A DNA stretch of 49,291 nucleotides from an uncultured Spirochaetota bacterium (GTDB lineage: Bacteria; Spirochaetota; Spirochaetia; JAFGXN01): the NCBI GenBank assembly GCA_944388995.1, contig CALXKN010000013.1:1-49291 (forward strand), in the 5' to 3' direction. How positions within the stretch are numbered: position 1 is the stretch's first letter; the number at the start of each line of letters is the position of its first letter. The notes under the pieces were generated by a model that saw only the letters and a list, made by a program, of their open reading frames with translations, was not told where the DNA came from and made no database searches. A program made the translations under genes and the position numbers. This document shows positions 17,266 through 24,752 of the stretch, piece by piece.

Positions 17266-19010
17266 GCGTTCACCTCCGTCTGCTTGGAAACCGAATATTT
17301 ATATCCCTCTTCCTGTTCCTTCTGAGTTGCATAGAGCCTCGCGTATCTTCCGCCGAGACTCATTAACTCTTCGTGAGTGCCGCTCTCTTCAACCTTCCCC
17401 TCTTCCATGCAGTAAATGCGGTCGGCGCGGACGACGTTTTCCAAGCGGTGAGAGATGACGATGACGCAATGATTTCGGCTCAGTTCCTCGATATTTTTCA
17501 TAATCAGCGATTCGCTTTCAATGTCAATGTTGCTTGTCGCCTCATCAAAAATGTAAATATCTTTGTCGGCAACAAGGGCTGCTGCCAAAAGCAGCCGCTG
17601 CTTTTGCCCTCCGGAGAGATCGCTGGCGTCTTCGGAAATCACACGTTCCAGACCGCCGTTTTCACGGACAAAATCATCCAGATTGACCTTTTTCAGCGCT
17701 TCGTAAATTTCCGCATCACCAATCTCTTTTTTCACCATGCGAAAATTGGCTTTGACTGTATCGTTAAAAAGATATCCATTGCAGGAGACTGCCGCCAAAT
17801 GGGAATAATACAAGCTCCTTGAAAGGTTTTCGAGTTGTTCGCCACCGATAAGCACTTTACCGGATTGCGGCCGACAAGCCCCGATGATGAGATTGACAAC
17901 GGTTGACTTACCGCAACCGCTTTCGCCGACAACAGCGGTCATTCCTTTTGAAGGAAATGACATATTCACTCCGTCGACAACGCGGCGGTGACCGTCATAG
18001 GAAAAAACGACATTTTCCAAACGGACAGCGGCTGAAGAGATCTCTTTGCCGCCCCAAATCGGATCAGGAGTATTTAAAAGTGCAATAATTTTTTTACCGG
18101 CGCCTGCGCCGTTCATCGCAACGTGAAATGCCGAACCGAGAGCGCGCAGCGGAAGAAAAAATTCGGCTGCCGTTAAAATTAAAAACAGCGTTTCAGCGGG
18201 AGAAATCCGTCCCGCCGCCAAACCGGAGAGCGCCACCGCTGCTCCCACTCCCGCGCCGCCGAAAGCAACCAGATCCATGATCGTGACGCTGGCCAACTGC
18301 ATAACAAGAACTTTCATCGTCATTTTGCGAAATTCTTCGGCGTTGCGGTTCATCTTTGTTTGGCGGGCGGCGTCGGCGTTGAAAATCTTCAAATCATTCA
18401 GACCTTGCACGCTGTCCAAAAAGGTGTCGCCCATCGATGTGTATTTTCCCCAATATTTCGCAAAAATTCGTTTAGCGTATTTGGAAACGGCAACGATTGA
18501 AAGCGGAATGAGGGGAACGCACGCCAAAAGAACCGCCGCTGTACGAACATCGATTCCGATAAAGATAAAAAAAAGCAGAAACGGCGCACTCAGCGCGAAA
18601 AAGAACTGCGGAAGGTAAAGCGAATAATACAAATCAAGCTGTTCGATTCCTTCCAAACAAATCTGAGTCAATCCTGCCTGTCCCGAACCACCGTCGGCTG
18701 CTGCACCAAGTTTCAAAATTTTATCATAAGCCCGCATGCGCAGATCTTTTTTGACACTGCGGCCGATTAAGTCTTTGATGCGGCCGACGGAACAGCTTGT
18801 GATATAACGGACGGCAATACAAACGGCCGCCGCCGCTGCCGGAATGGCATACGCAGAAACTTCGGCTCCGCGAATCAACAGTGAAACGGAAAAACAGATA
18901 CTTGCCGTCACACCGACGCCGGCAGCTGTTCCCAGAATCATCAGAAAAACAGCGTAAACAACATATTTTTTATTCGGCCCAAGCAGGCGAATCAATTCTT
19001 TGTCAAACAC
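17262..19010 (-). CDS. ABC half-transporter (permease-ATPase fusion), first of pair
   Basis: 582 residues: exporter-fold membrane domain (about 1-320), then ATPase with Walker A GESGCGKST, signature LSGGQKQRL and Walker B IYIFDEATSNID. The Walker B is followed by Ala rather than Pro, as is common in half-transporters; both partners keep a catalytic Glu. RBS aggagcc before the ATG. The start overlaps the end of the YgbA-like gene by 19 bases, so all six genes from there to the ECF ATPase look like one transcript. Confidence 0.92.
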   Translation of the reverse strand: MFDKELIRLLGPNKKYVVYAVFLMILGTAAGVGVTASICFSVSLLIRGAEVSAYAIPAAAAAVCIAVRYITSCSVGRIKDLIGRSVKKDLRMRAYDKILKLGAAADGGSGQAGLTQICLEGIEQLDLYYSLYLPQFFFALSAPFLLFFIFIGIDVRTAAVLLACVPLIPLSIVAVSKYAKRIFAKYWGKYTSMGDTFLDSVQGLNDLKIFNADAARQTKMNRNAEEFRKMTMKVLVMQLASVTIMDLVAFGGAGVGAAVALSGLAAGRISPAETLFLILTAAEFFLPLRALGSAFHVAMNGAGAGKKIIALLNTPDPIWGGKEISSAAVRLENVVFSYDGHRRVVDGVNMSFPSKGMTAVVGESGCGKSTVVNLIIGACRPQSGKVLIGGEQLENLSRSLYYSHLAAVSCNGYLFNDTVKANFRMVKKEIGDAEIYEALKKVNLDDFVRENGGLERVISEDASDLSGGQKQRLLLAAALVADKDIYIFDEATSNIDIESESLIMKNIEELSRNHCVIVISHRLENVVRADRIYCMEEGKVEESGTHEELMSLGGRYARLYATQKEQEEGYKYSVSKQTEVNA

Positions 19011-19348
19011 GGCTCCTCCTTTTTTCCGTTTTTCTTTTTTCTTTTTTGTTTTATGGTCGCCGCTATGTGTCGAATGGCTGTCACCGGATGGTAAATGAGC
19101 ATCCGAGGTCCGGAAAACCGCATCACTTCAACGATTTTTTCCCGCATATCCGAACGGTAACAGTGAATCGGACAACACGAACAGAACGGTTTATCTTTGC
19201 CCCACGGACACCTTTCCCTCCGCAATCGGACGTATTCCAGCAAAAACGCACAATCGGGACAAAGTCTTCCCCGCTGCGATTTGTGCTTTTTGCGGCAAAA
19301 GAGCGTAATCATAAAAGCAACAGTATTCATTTCTTCGTTTTCTGTCAT
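18992..19348 (-). CDS. YgbA-like (nitrous-oxide-stimulated promoter family) protein
   Basis: 118 residues from ATG 19348 (MTENEEMNTV); the open frame extends upstream, but translation there would cover the promoter. The protein has paired cysteines (CPDC near 42, then CPWG and CSCCPIHC around 60-73) and the ending MLIYHPVTAIRHI typical of the YgbA_NO family, seen in E. coli under nitric-oxide control. A lysine-rich tail follows. The Cys cluster suggests metal or Fe-S binding. It heads the uptake operon next to a DtxR-type gene, so a role in iron/NO physiology is plausible but unproven. Confidence 0.8.
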   Translation of the reverse strand: MTENEEMNTVAFMITLFCRKKHKSQRGRLCPDCAFLLEYVRLRRERCPWGKDKPFCSCCPIHCYRSDMREKIVEVMRFSGPRMLIYHPVTAIRHIAATIKQKRKKKNGKKEEPCLTKN

Positions 19349-19389
19349 TTGGGAACCTATGGCAACTATATTCGCCCTGTCGTATTTAA

Positions 19390-19428
19390 TTAGTTTAATC
19401 TTATTATGTTTTTTATAATTAATAACAA
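19390..19428 (-). promoter_or_regulatory. Promoter and candidate DtxR operator of the uptake operon
   Basis: On the minus strand TTGTTA (19423-19428), 16 bases, TAATAA (19401-19406). An imperfect palindrome TTAGTTTAATCTTA (19390-19403, plus strand) overlaps the -10 and predicted start, where an iron repressor would bind. The half-sites only roughly resemble known DtxR/IdeR boxes. Confidence 0.45.
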
Positions 19429-19498
19429 AAACAGAGAAATCCGTCAAGAACTTCTCTGTTTATTATTGAATTTTAAAGAAAAATTTGATGCCGAGAAA

Positions 19499-19873
19499 TC
19501 AGCGATTCAGAAAATTTTTGAAGATAAGCATTAAATCTTCGGAAATGACGTGTTCAATGCGGCAGGCGTTCTCTTCGGCACAACCTCGCTCGGCGCCCAT
19601 TTTGACGAAAAGTTCGGTTAAAACCCGGTGCCGTTCAAAGATGGATTCGGCTTTTGACTTTCCCGCCTCTGTGAAAACGATTTGTCCCGATCGGCGGTCA
19701 ACCGAAATAAATCCGCGCTTTTTCAGTAATCCGAGAGCCCGCGAAACGCTCGATTTGGCGAATCCTAACTCTTCGCTGATGTCGACGGCGCGCACCGCCG
19801 GACGTTTGTTGTAAAGGCGTAAAATTGTTTCCAAATACATCTCTTCCGATTCGCGGGTTCGTTGAAATGCCAT
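19499..19873 (-). CDS. DtxR-family iron-dependent transcriptional regulator
   Basis: 124 residues: N-terminal winged helix (VDISEELGFAKSSVSRALGLLKKRGFI, about 29-55) and a short metal-binding/dimer domain; the SH3-like third domain is absent. The ligand pattern is of the iron type: Met in EEMYLETI and Cys in ENACRIEHVIS correspond to DtxR Met10 and Cys102, whereas MntR has Asp and Glu there. This predicts Fe(II) as corepressor. RBS ggagagagaaacg and a TATAAT just upstream. It probably represses the operon starting at 19348. Confidence 0.88.
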   Translation of the reverse strand: MAFQRTRESEEMYLETILRLYNKRPAVRAVDISEELGFAKSSVSRALGLLKKRGFISVDRRSGQIVFTEAGKSKAESIFERHRVLTELFVKMGAERGCAEENACRIEHVISEDLMLIFKNFLNR

Positions 19874-19960
19874 CGTTTCTCTCTCCGAATTAATTATAAC
19901 GCCGACGAAACGAAATGTAAAGAAATTTCGGAAGAAGCGGCGGAGAGCGTTTAAAATAAT

Positions 19961-20053
19961 GCGTCAGGCGCACGAAGGGTGAACGGGGCGAAAGCCCCGT
20001 TTCAGTCCGAAGGACCGCGCCCGGAGTGCGCCGACGACCGCCGCAGGCGGTCG
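19961..20053. other. Highly structured intergenic element
   Basis: The outer stem pairs CGTC-A-GGCGCAC (19962-19973) with GTGCGCCGACG (20026-20036). Inside are AACGGGGC-GAAA-GCCCCGTT (19982-20001, GNRA loop) and GTCC-GAA-GGAC (20005-20015), giving a three-way junction. A further hairpin CGACCGCC-GCA-GGCGGTCG (20035-20053) abuts it. There is no T run on either side, so it is not a simple terminator. It could be a small RNA, an RNA 3' structure of the efflux operon, or a dispersed repeat element. Confidence 0.6.
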
Positions 20054-20068
20054 GGACGCCCTAAAAAT

Positions 20069-21991
20069 TCAGGAAATTTTATACTTTGTGTTGACGCGCA
20101 TGGCGTTGAGAATTGCGATCACCGCTACGCCGACATCGCCGAAAACGGCAAAGCCCATACCCGCCAGACCGAATGCTGAAAGAATCAAAATCGCGAGTTT
20201 GACGGCAATCGAAAAGGTGATGTTTTGAAATACGATACTCATGGTTTTGCGGGCAATTCTCTTGGCCAGCGGCAGGGCCGTCAGGTTGTCGTTCATTAAA
20301 ACGATGTCTGAGGCTTCAATGGCTGCGTCACTGCCGACACCGCCCATCGCAATACCGATGTCCGATCGCATGAGAACCGGTGCGTCGTTGATGCCGTCGC
20401 CGATGAAGCAAAGCGTTTCGCCGCTCTTTTTTTCTTTCATCAATTTTTCCACCTCTTCCACTTTGTTTTGAGGCAGCAGAGAGGCTTTATACCCGCTCAC
20501 ACCGATTTCTTGGGAGACAGCCGCGGCAATCGCTTCGTTGTCGCCGGTCAGCATAACGGTGCGGCAGCCCATTGCATTCAGTTCGCCGACAACCGTTTTC
20601 GATTCCGGTTTGATTTCGTCGGCTATCAGAAGCGAACCGATAAACTCACCGTTTTTGGCGACATAAACGACAGTCCCGATTCCGTTTTCGGGAATAAAGG
20701 AAATTCCGTGACGGCGCATCAGTTTTTCATTGCCGCAGTAAACGGTTTCGCCTCCGCGGAAGGCAGCAACGCCTTCGCCCGGTTCGACAGTCGGCACAAA
20801 CCCCTCTTCGATCGGTTTTCCGTAACGGGCGGCAATCGAAACGGCTATCGGATGGCTCGAACCGCCTTCGGCAGCCGCCGCCAGCCGAAGGATTTCGTCA
20901 GCGCGTTCGGCAGGTGAAATTTTGACAACAGAAAAAGTGCCCTTCGTCAAAGTGCCGGTTTTGTCAAAAACAAAGATCTTTGACTTGTTGAATTGTTCAA
21001 GGTAGTTTGAACCTTTCACCAGAATGCCGTAACGGGATGCGGCGCCGATACCGGCAAAAAACGAGAGCGGAACGGAAATGACCAGGGCGCAAGGACAAGA
21101 GACGACCAAAAAACTCAGTGCACGGTAAACCCAAACCGACCACATTCCCGTTAAAAAACCGGGAATAACTGCCAAGAGAAGCGCTGCCGCAACGACCGCC
21201 GGCGTATACCAACGCGCAAATTTTGTGATGAAATTCTCCGCTTTCGATTTGCGGCCGGAGGCGTTTTCGACCAACTCGAGAATTTTAGAGACTGTCGAGT
21301 CGTAAAAAAGTTTTTCAACTTTGATTTCAATTTGAGATGAAAGATTGACGCTGCCGCTGATGACCGAAGTTCCGCAGAGCGCCTCGCGAGGAAGCGATTC
21401 GCCGGTCAACGCCTTTGTGTCCAAAACGGCGGCTCCTTTGACAATCGTGCCGTCCAACGGAATTTTTTCACCGGGATTAACCACGATGATCTCGCCTATT
21501 TTGACATCGGCCGGATCGACTTTTTCAATTCCTTCGCCGCGTTTAAGATTGGCATAATCGGGACGAATGTCCATCAATGTTGAAATCGACCGACGGGATT
21601 TTCCTGTCGCATAACTCTGAAAAAACTCTCCGACTTGGTAAAAAAGAAGCACCGCACACGCTTCGTCGAAACCGACAATCGGCTGTCCTGCCGCACCGCG
21701 GGAAACTGCCAACGCAAAAGCGCCGAGTGTCGCCGTGCACATCAGAAAATTCTCGTCGAAAACGCGGCCGCGAAAGATGTTTCTCACCGCCCTCTGCAAA
21801 ACATCATACCCAATGAGAAGATAGACGGCAAGGTAACATGCAAACGGAAGCAGCCAGCCGTAAGCGCCCGCAAAAACGGTGTCAAGCCCCACTGCCTTGT
21901 CGGCTGCAAAAACAGCAGTAAAGAGCATCAAGGCAGCAAGAATACGAATCAGATTCTTTTTTTCTTTTCGGCTCAAGTCGGAAAACTTCAT
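20069..21991 (-). CDS. Zn/Cd/Pb-translocating P-type ATPase
   Basis: 640 residues from ATG 21991 with RBS ggag; a longer frame upstream has none. Exports divalent metal. Visible: metal-binding SCPCAL in the sixth helix, phosphorylation motif DKTGTLTKG, GDGINDAP hinge, and in the last helices the Lys (VKLAILIL) and Asp (FGDVGVAVIAILNAMR) that mark the PIB-2 Zn/Cd/Pb subtype. No N-terminal HMA domain; that function is on the separate small protein 11 bases upstream. Operon with it, under an ArsR-type sensor. Confidence 0.93.
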   Translation of the reverse strand: MKFSDLSRKEKKNLIRILAALMLFTAVFAADKAVGLDTVFAGAYGWLLPFACYLAVYLLIGYDVLQRAVRNIFRGRVFDENFLMCTATLGAFALAVSRGAAGQPIVGFDEACAVLLFYQVGEFFQSYATGKSRRSISTLMDIRPDYANLKRGEGIEKVDPADVKIGEIIVVNPGEKIPLDGTIVKGAAVLDTKALTGESLPREALCGTSVISGSVNLSSQIEIKVEKLFYDSTVSKILELVENASGRKSKAENFITKFARWYTPAVVAAALLLAVIPGFLTGMWSVWVYRALSFLVVSCPCALVISVPLSFFAGIGAASRYGILVKGSNYLEQFNKSKIFVFDKTGTLTKGTFSVVKISPAERADEILRLAAAAEGGSSHPIAVSIAARYGKPIEEGFVPTVEPGEGVAAFRGGETVYCGNEKLMRRHGISFIPENGIGTVVYVAKNGEFIGSLLIADEIKPESKTVVGELNAMGCRTVMLTGDNEAIAAAVSQEIGVSGYKASLLPQNKVEEVEKLMKEKKSGETLCFIGDGINDAPVLMRSDIGIAMGGVGSDAAIEASDIVLMNDNLTALPLAKRIARKTMSIVFQNITFSIAVKLAILILSAFGLAGMGFAVFGDVGVAVIAILNAMRVNTKYKIS

Positions 21992-22002
21992 ATAAAATCT
22001 CC

Positions 22003-22221
22003 TTACAACAAAATGCGGCAATCCGGTTCGATTTTTCGGCAGGTCTTGACGACTCGTTTCATGATTTCATCAAAGCGCTGCTCATCCGCCTCCAATGTCA
22101 GGCGGCAGCCCATAAAGTTGACGTTGACCGCTTCCACTCCGTCAAGTTTGGCGAGCGCCCGTTCCATTTCCGCGGCGCAGCTTGGACAGTCAAGATCTTC
22201 CATCTTGTAAACTCGTTTCAT
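22003..22221 (-). CDS. Heavy-metal-associated (HMA) domain protein
   Basis: 72 residues, a single ferredoxin-like HMA domain with metal-binding CPSC after MEDLD (about residues 12-15). It presumably delivers metal to, or is the detached regulatory domain of, the P-type ATPase encoded directly downstream. RBS ggaggtctat. A TATAAT and a palindromic operator lie just upstream. Confidence 0.9.
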   Translation of the reverse strand: MKRVYKMEDLDCPSCAAEMERALAKLDGVEAVNVNFMGCRLTLEADEQRFDEIMKRVVKTCRKIEPDCRILL

Positions 22222-22235
22222 ATAGACCTCCGTTT

Positions 22236-22273
22236 ATTGAATAATTGCTTTTTTGAACAATCATTCAATTATA
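22236..22273 (-). promoter_or_regulatory. ArsR-type operator overlapping the -10 of the HMA/ATPase operon
   Basis: Inverted arms ATTGAATAATTG (22236-22247) and CAATCATTCAAT (22258-22269) are separated by ten bases. A minus-strand TATAAT (complement of 22268-22273) abuts them, so bound repressor would cover the transcription start. Confidence 0.6.
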
Positions 22274-22301
22274 ATGCATTAAAAATCGCCCCTTCGTCCC
22301 G

Positions 22302-22625
22302 TTACCGATCTTCGTTGATGTGAGTCAAACCGTACTCCATGATTTTCGTCACATGGTCATCGTCAAGGGCGTATCTGACCTCTTTTCCCATTTTGGTGCC
22401 TTTTACCAGCTTCGCTCCGCGCAAAACCCGCAGCTGATGCGAAACCGCCGAAACGCTCATACCGAGAATTTCGGCAATTTCGTAGACGTACAGGTCGCCG
22501 AATTGCAGACAACTCAAAATCTTTGCCCGCGTCGGATCGCCGAATACCTTAAAGAGATTGGCCAATTCGTAAATCACCTCGTCGTCCGGCAGCTGCCGCC
22601 GCAGCGTTTCATTTCGTTCGTTCAT
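22302..22625 (-). CDS. ArsR/SmtB-family metal sensor
   Basis: 107 residues from ATG 22625; a TTG nine bases upstream is in frame, but neither start has a good RBS. Winged helix with recognition segment SVSAVSHQLRVLRGAKLV. The last helix carries D-x-H ... H-x-x-E (DDHVTKIMEYGLTHINED), the alpha-5 zinc site of SmtB/CzrA. The alpha-3 Cys motif of CadC/ArsR is missing. It should therefore derepress the efflux operon with Zn(II) and possibly Cd(II). Confidence 0.9.
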   Translation of the reverse strand: MNERNETLRRQLPDDEVIYELANLFKVFGDPTRAKILSCLQFGDLYVYEIAEILGMSVSAVSHQLRVLRGAKLVKGTKMGKEVRYALDDDHVTKIMEYGLTHINEDR

Positions 22626-22635
22626 AACTCTCAAT

Positions 22636-22700
22636 AATTGAATATTTTCTCAATTGTTCAATTACAATTAAAAAGTAGCATGATTCACAAAATTTGTCAA
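22636..22700 (-). promoter_or_regulatory. Promoter and operator of the arsR-type gene
   Basis: On the minus strand TTGACA (22695-22700), 17 bases, TACTTT (22672-22677). Downstream is the inverted repeat AATTGAA (22636-22642) / TTCAATT (22657-22663), sharing the TTGAA half-site with the operator of the efflux operon, which suggests autoregulation. Confidence 0.6.
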
Positions 22701-22754
22701 TCGGAAAAGAAAAAAAATCGTAAAACCCAGCTGCATTTTCTGAAATTTCGGCAG

Positions 22755-22776
22755 CCGACGCGTTGAAACGCGTCGG
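22755..22776 (-). terminator. Perfect 10-bp stem-loop after the aldo/keto reductase gene
   Basis: CCGACGCGTT-ga-AACGCGTCGG directly follows the stop codon of the first reductase gene. There is no T run, so it may act as an mRNA 3' end stabiliser or a weak terminator. Confidence 0.45.
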
Positions 22777-23628
22777 TTAGTCGTGCACTTTATAAGCGGC
22801 TGCCAACCGCTCGGCAAGACCGGGAGTTTCAGGATCGTGAACGCCTTTTCCGGTATCGAGACTCCTCAGTTCCGCCATCTCTTCCTGTGTCAGCGAAAAA
22901 TCGAAAATAGCGAGATTCTCTTCCATTCGGTCTGCGTGAGTCGATTTCGGAAGAACGATAAGTCCGTCCTGAGTTTCAAATCGAAGAATGACGGCAGCGG
23001 CTGTTTTGCCGTACTTTTCGGCAATTTTCAGAACAAGCGGATGGGAAAACAGCGCTTTATTGCCTTGTCCGAGCGGAGCCCACGCTTCGATTTTTACATT
23101 CAGCGGCTGTAGAACAGCGCGAAGCGACCGTTGCTGAAAAAAAGGATGACACTCCACCTGATTCACGGCAGGCATCGTTTCAAAGTGAGGAACAAACTTC
23201 TGCCAAAGATTCGGCGTCATGTTGCTGACTCCGATGGAGCGGATTTTTCCTGCCGCTTTTGCCTGTTCCAACGCACTCCAGGCGCCGACAACGTCTCCGT
23301 AAGGTTGGTGAAGCAGATACAAATCGATAAAATCGCAGCCCAGTTTCCGAAGAGACGCATCAATTCCTTTAACGGCTGCTTCAAAACCGTAATCCTGCAG
23401 CCACAGCTTGCTTGTAACAAAAATTTCATCGCGGGGAATGCCGCTGTCGCGAACCGCGCGGCCAACCTCCTCTTCGTTGAAATAAGCCGCCGCCGTATCA
23501 ATGTGACGGTAACCAATTTTCAGAGCCGTCTTCACAGCTTCGTAAGTCGATCCGTCGGCGGGAATCAAAAATACGCCGAACCCAACCGCGGGAATTTCGT
23601 TCCCGTCATTCAAAATCACCCGTTCCAT
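22777..23628 (-). CDS. Aldo/keto reductase (paralogue 1)
   Basis: 283 residues from ATG 23628 with RBS cggagg. NADPH-dependent (beta/alpha)8 reductase. Catalytic tetrad visible: Asp in RHIDTAAAY (about 45) with Tyr (about 50), Lys in VTSKLW, His in LLHQPYG. The C-terminal LPKSTHADRMEENLAIFDF segment binds NADPH. It resembles 2,5-diketo-gluconate reductase-type enzymes acting on small aldehydes and ketones; the substrate is unknown. Same length as the neighbouring paralogue, with a 163-base gap. The LysR-type gene divergent from the pair is a likely regulator. Confidence 0.92.
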   Translation of the reverse strand: MERVILNDGNEIPAVGFGVFLIPADGSTYEAVKTALKIGYRHIDTAAAYFNEEEVGRAVRDSGIPRDEIFVTSKLWLQDYGFEAAVKGIDASLRKLGCDFIDLYLLHQPYGDVVGAWSALEQAKAAGKIRSIGVSNMTPNLWQKFVPHFETMPAVNQVECHPFFQQRSLRAVLQPLNVKIEAWAPLGQGNKALFSHPLVLKIAEKYGKTAAAVILRFETQDGLIVLPKSTHADRMEENLAIFDFSLTQEEMAELRSLDTGKGVHDPETPGLAERLAAAYKVHD

Positions 23629-23791
23629 AAAAACCTCCGTTTTATTTAAATGACTAAAATAAGACTGCCGTCTGTCTTTAAAACTCTTCCTGTTCGCTTG
23701 GGAATGGATCATGCAAAAAGAATTTTATAAAAACATTCGACAGCGTATCGTTTGCATCGATTTAATCAAATTTCCGTTATCCGCCGTCTTC

Positions 23792-24643
23792 TCAATCGTG
23801 AATACGGTGAGAATTGAGAAAAACGACCGTATCGACGTTTAAATGATCGATGATTTGCGTCTTTCCCGTATCAAGCTTCCGAATCGCCTCCCGATCTCCG
23901 TCGTCCAACGAAAAGTCGAAAACGCATCCGTTTTCCTTTAACCGCTCTTCTCGAACCGTTTTGGGAATGACGCAGACGCCTCGTTCGATATTCCAGCGCA
24001 AAACGATTTGAGCGACGCTTTTGCCGTGTTTTTCGCCGATACTCTTCAGCGTCGGATTGTTCCAAATATCATGTCCGCCCTCCGCAAACGGCGCCCACGC
24101 CATCGGTGCTACCGAAAAACGTTTCATCACTTCCAAATCGTACTCTCGTTGATAAAACGGATGGCACTCAATTTGATTGACCGCCGGTTTGATTTCGGCA
24201 TTCATGCAAAGATCGGCCAAGCGGTCGGGATAAAAATTGGAAACGCCGATAGAACGCACCTTTCCTTCCTCAGTCAGCTTTTCCAACGCCCGCCAAGCGC
24301 CGTAGTAATCGGAAAGCTGTTGATGCAGTAAAACCAAATCGATATAATCGGTTTTCAATTTTCTTAACGAGTTTTCGACCGATTGTCTTGTTTTTTCATA
24401 ACCGAAATCCTGAACCCACACCTTTGTCGAAAGAAAAATTTCATTGCGGTCGACAGAACTGTTTTCTACAGCCGCACCGACCGCTTCTTCGTTCAAATAA
24501 GATGAGGCAGTATCAATCAAGCGATAACCGTTTTCCAAAGCCTCTGCAACGACCTTTTCACAAAGAGAATTTCCGTCAATTTGGAAAACACCCGCACCGA
24601 GAAGCGGCATCCGAACGCCGTTATTTAAAATCACCGTTTTCAT
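23792..24643 (-). CDS. Aldo/keto reductase (paralogue 2)
   Basis: 283 residues from ATG 24643 with RBS agagg. The catalytic Asp/Tyr lie in RLIDTASSY, the Lys in LSTKVW and the His in LLHQQLS; the NADPH-binding IPKTVREERLKENG segment is near 225. About half of the visible blocks match paralogue 1, so the pair probably arose by an old tandem duplication. The gene is divergent from the LysR-type regulator (109-base gap). Confidence 0.92.
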   Translation of the reverse strand: MKTVILNNGVRMPLLGAGVFQIDGNSLCEKVVAEALENGYRLIDTASSYLNEEAVGAAVENSSVDRNEIFLSTKVWVQDFGYEKTRQSVENSLRKLKTDYIDLVLLHQQLSDYYGAWRALEKLTEEGKVRSIGVSNFYPDRLADLCMNAEIKPAVNQIECHPFYQREYDLEVMKRFSVAPMAWAPFAEGGHDIWNNPTLKSIGEKHGKSVAQIVLRWNIERGVCVIPKTVREERLKENGCVFDFSLDDGDREAIRKLDTGKTQIIDHLNVDTVVFLNSHRIHD

Positions 24644-24690
24644 TTTCAACCTCTGAAGAAAAATTCGATTGAATTATACAATTTTTGACG

Positions 24691-24741
24691 TTGACACGGA
24701 ATGACCAATTCAGCTATAAAAGTATTGAGATTTTTTCAATA
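24691..24741 (+). promoter_or_regulatory. Promoter and LysR-type operator of the lysR gene
   Basis: TTGACA (24691-24696), 18 bases, TATAAA (24715-24720). A perfect inverted repeat TATTGA-N7-TCAATA (24723-24741) follows and contains the T-N11-A core typical of LysR sites. It lies between the promoter and the start codon, a position suited to autorepression. Confidence 0.6.
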
Positions 24742-24752
24742 CGAAGACTGAT

